From Kiritimatiellia bacterium (GTDB lineage: Bacteria; Verrucomicrobiota; Kiritimatiellia; SLAD01), in contig SLAD01000324.1 of NCBI GenBank assembly GCA_007126995.1, forward strand, positions 1-8,579: a stretch of 8,579 nt of DNA. The letters are read 5' to 3'. Within the stretch, counting starts at the first letter, position 1. Every line of letters starts with the position of its first letter. The position numbers and the translations under genes were made by a program. The notes under the pieces were generated by a model. The model had not been told where the DNA came from, ran no database searches, and was given only the letters and a program-made list of their open reading frames with translations. Positions 6,565 to 8,579 of the stretch are shown here, in pieces.

Positions 6565-7587
6565 ATGAATGAGTTTATCTATCTACTGCCAATCGCGATT
6601 GCCTTCTTCCTGGCGTTTAATATGGGCGCAAGCGGCACCGCGCCCTCCTTTTCGGCTGCGTATGGAGCCAATCTGATTAAGCGCGAGTCGATCCCCGGCC
6701 TCTTTGGCTTGTTTGTCCTATTGGGAGGGCTGTTGGCAGGACACAAGGTGATGGCCACCATTGGTGGCGCGATCCTGCCGGCCACGCAGATGAGTTTTGT
6801 GGTGGTGTCCATTGTGCTGCTTTCATCCGCGCTCTCGCTCCTTTTTGCGAATCTGCTCAAAGTGCCGCAATCCACCAGTCAGTCGACCATTTTTGCGCTA
6901 GCGGGTTGTGCGCTCTTCTTTGGCAGTCTGCAGACGCGAAAGCTATTGTTGGAAATTGTGCCGTTGTGGTTTGTGCTGCCGTTTGTTGCGTTTCTGCTCA
7001 CCGCACTGCTGGCCACCGGTGCCAAACGATTGAAGTCTACACAGATCGTGGTCAGCTTTAGCAATATATCGACACATAAATATTGGAAGGTGATCACGAT
7101 CGCGTGTTCCTGTTACGTGGCGTTTTCGATCGGCTCAAACAACGTCGCCAATGCGGCTGGACCGATCGCCTCACTGCTGCGGAATGAAATAGGCATCAAT
7201 GAAGAAGTGTCCACGTTGATGCTCTCGCTGATCTGCATCTTGTTGGTGGCGCCTTGGTTCGGGATTGGGGGCTCAATGCTGGGCGGTCGCGTCTTGTCCA
7301 CGACGGGCAAGGACATGGTGGAGATGGGCCCCTCGTCGGCCGCCTTGGTTTCGGTAGTAACCGCTTCGCTCTTGTTGTTTGCCTCACTCACGCGTGGCAT
7401 ACCCGCGTCACTGGTTCAAATGAACACCTTTGCCATTATGGCCATCGGTTATGTTAATCGCCATAAAGTAGATATGAAAAAATCTGTTGTGCTGAAGCTG
7501 TGGGCGATCTGGCTGGCGGCACCGTTAATCGCCTTCGTTATCGCATTCGCATTAACCGCCGCGAGTTCATGGGCGGGACTGATCTGA
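6565..7587 (+). CDS. PiT-superfamily inorganic anion permease, CysP-like (probable sulfate, possibly phosphate)
   Basis: This 340-residue, strongly hydrophobic protein has about ten membrane segments in two repeats, the PiT (PF01384) layout. The second repeat carries the family signature GSNNVANAAGP (190-200). The first repeat has FNMGASGTAPSFSAAYGA (18-35) where phosphate transporters have a GAND/NA-type signature. From memory, Bacillus subtilis CysP, a sulfate permease of this superfamily, has a similar MNIGASGAAASM-type sequence, so sulfate is the better guess. A second helix set with VPQSTSQST (about 108-116) matches the conserved 'P.STS' segment of the family. The protein would sit in the inner membrane and use an ion gradient. 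It starts 129 bp after the reductase stop, so it may have its own promoter, but none is clear. It converges on the molybdate ATPase gene. Family certain; substrate moderate. Confidence 0.88.
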   Translation: MNEFIYLLPIAIAFFLAFNMGASGTAPSFSAAYGANLIKRESIPGLFGLFVLLGGLLAGHKVMATIGGAILPATQMSFVVVSIVLLSSALSLLFANLLKVPQSTSQSTIFALAGCALFFGSLQTRKLLLEIVPLWFVLPFVAFLLTALLATGAKRLKSTQIVVSFSNISTHKYWKVITIACSCYVAFSIGSNNVANAAGPIASLLRNEIGINEEVSTLMLSLICILLVAPWFGIGGSMLGGRVLSTTGKDMVEMGPSSAALVSVVTASLLLFASLTRGIPASLVQMNTFAIMAIGYVNRHKVDMKKSVVLKLWAIWLAAPLIAFVIAFALTAASSWAGLI

Positions 7588-7659
7588 CCTCGGGCCTAGC
7601 TTATCGGGGCGGACCATCGGTCGCGCATCAGCGTGATAACCAGCTCTATGCAGTCTGCC

Positions 7660-8579
7660 CTAACCGTGGTGCAGGGCGACGGACTTGATCAGGGCGAAGC
7701 AGCGTTTGCCCGCTTCGAGGCCGAGGCGGTTCAGCGAGGACGTGGTGATCTGGGCGAGCAGCGTTTGTCCATTCTCGAGGTGAGTGGTGACGAGGCTTTC
7801 GCCGCGTGGCCCAGCATGGATGGCCGCGATGGTGACGGGCAAGCGATTGATGACGCTGATGCCTTCGGGTTCCGCAGTTGCGAGAATGACGTCGCGTGCG
7901 CGGATCCGTAGCCGCTGCGGGCCGCGGTCGGGTGTCCCGTCCAAGCCGGGAACGCGGAGTGTCACGCCGTCACACTCAAACCGACACAATTCCTCTGCGT
8001 CGCTGGCGGATAACGTGCCTTCCAGCACGGAAACGGGTCCTTCCTCATCGAATAGCGGCGAGTCGGGACGCGTCAGCGCATCATGCAATGCCTCCACGCG
8101 TTCCACCCGTCCGTTCTCCATAAATGCAACGCGATCGGCCAGTCGCTCAACCTCATCGGGAACGTGGGTCACCAGCAGGATCGGCACCCGCGCTTCGCGC
8201 GAGAGACGGGTTAGGAAGGGCATAATCTCGCGTTTGGTTTGCGTGTCGAGCGCCGCCAGCGGTTCATCGAGCAAAAGTAATTGTGGGCTACACAAGAGGG
8301 AGCGCCCGAGTGCGATGCGCTGGCGTTGTCCGCCGGACAATTGATCGATCCGCCGGTCCAATAACGGTCCCAGTCCCAGTAGTTCGGCAACTTCGGGCAA
8401 ATGCAGTCGGCGCAGGTCGGCTGGTGTGCGCTGGTAGCCGTATTCGAGGTTGCCGCGTACATCGCGATGCGGCAACAGGCTATGTTCCTGAAAGACGAGG
8501 CCGATCCGGCGTTTGGCGAGCGGCACGAATGCGGTGTCGTGTTGCCAGGTCTGATCGCCGTAGCTGACGCGGGCCCCGC
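7660..8579 (-). CDS. modC: Molybdate ABC transporter ATP-binding protein ModC (5' end outside window)
   Basis: The frame runs off the right edge; 305 residues are visible and the N-terminus with the Walker A motif is missing. The sequence around a GTG at 8526 continues upstream in frame with ABC-like residues (ARVSYGDQTW), so that GTG is not the start. Visible ATPase motifs are the Q-loop (VFQEHSLLPH), signature LSGGQRQRIALG (LSGGQ at 8326-8340), Walker B LLLLDEPLAALD (its first Asp at 8266-8268), the D-loop, and the H-loop His at 8164-8166. The tail is diagnostic: RIRARDVILA followed by a Mop/TOBE oxyanion-binding domain ending ALIKSVAL, the ModC pattern rather than CysA or PotA. It powers high-affinity molybdate uptake with ModB (membrane) and ModA (binding protein), expected upstream beyond the window. 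It ends 72 bp from the convergent permease gene; no terminator is apparent between them. Confidence 0.9.
   Translation of the reverse strand, partial: GARVSYGDQTWQHDTAFVPLAKRRIGLVFQEHSLLPHRDVRGNLEYGYQRTPADLRRLHLPEVAELLGLGPLLDRRIDQLSGGQRQRIALGRSLLCSPQLLLLDEPLAALDTQTKREIMPFLTRLSREARVPILLVTHVPDEVERLADRVAFMENGRVERVEALHDALTRPDSPLFDEEGPVSVLEGTLSASDAEELCRFECDGVTLRVPGLDGTPDRGPQRLRIRARDVILATAEPEGISVINRLPVTIAAIHAGPRGESLVTTHLENGQTLLAQITTSSLNRLGLEAGKRCFALIKSVALHHG

Noticed and set aside
7588..7659. Bidirectional terminator between the permease and modC
   Set aside because: I looked for one in the convergent gap and found no stem of useful length or flanking A/T runs.
7784..8344. A 186-codon plus-strand open frame
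   Set aside because: It is antisense to modC, whose ABC and Mop motifs are unambiguous. The Ser/Arg-rich translation is a frame shadow.

Overview
This window of about 8.6 kb is bacterial, moderately GC-rich (high 50s % by eye) and densely coding. It holds seven protein genes, two of them cut by the window edges, and one conspicuous non-coding gap of 358 bp. The best clue to the organism is the large secreted glycoside hydrolase. Its C-terminus joins a starch-binding-like module, an Asp/Asn-rich calcium-type motif (DLDGNGLPDAWE) and a terminal module of the 'SWQAVSGRLYGIW...NTN...W...YYRLE' type. In my experience this tail style is common in Verrucomicrobiota, Kiritimatiellota and Lentisphaerota (PVC superphylum). 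That assignment is an inference, not a demonstrated fact.

Layout, left to right. (1) Positions 2-1384: the C-terminal end of a membrane protein that looks like a GT-C (ArnT/PMT-like) glycosyltransferase, followed 6 bp later by a family-2 glycosyltransferase of the dolichyl/polyprenyl-phosphate sugar synthase type. The pair would suit a lipid-carrier glycosylation step: the GT2 loads a sugar on polyprenyl phosphate and the GT-C enzyme uses it outside the membrane. (2) Positions 1385-1742: a non-coding gap with a cluster of hairpins. Two perfect 9-bp-stem hairpins share the core CAGGAATG in opposite orientation but have different, compensating stems, which resembles a REP/BIME-type dispersed element. 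(3) Positions 1743-5093: a secreted, multi-domain GH31 alpha-glycosidase with the full set of recognisable active-site residues. (4) Positions 5126-5338: a tiny two-helix DUF2892 membrane protein. (5) Positions 5437-6435: an NADPH-type aldo/keto reductase. (6) Positions 6565-7587: a PiT-superfamily anion permease whose first half looks more like the sulfate permease CysP than like a phosphate transporter. (7) Positions 7660-8579, minus strand: a 5'-truncated molybdate ABC-transporter ATPase, ModC, convergent with the permease.

Apart from the glycosyltransferase pair, and possibly the GH31/DUF2892 pair (32 bp apart), the genes do not form an obvious single pathway. The permease and ModC may share a theme of oxyanion (sulfate/molybdate) uptake, but they are on opposite strands and are not one operon. 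No RNA genes, CRISPR array, transposase or convincing intrinsic terminator was found. The item most worth following up is the inverted, covarying hairpin pair at 1548-1605.
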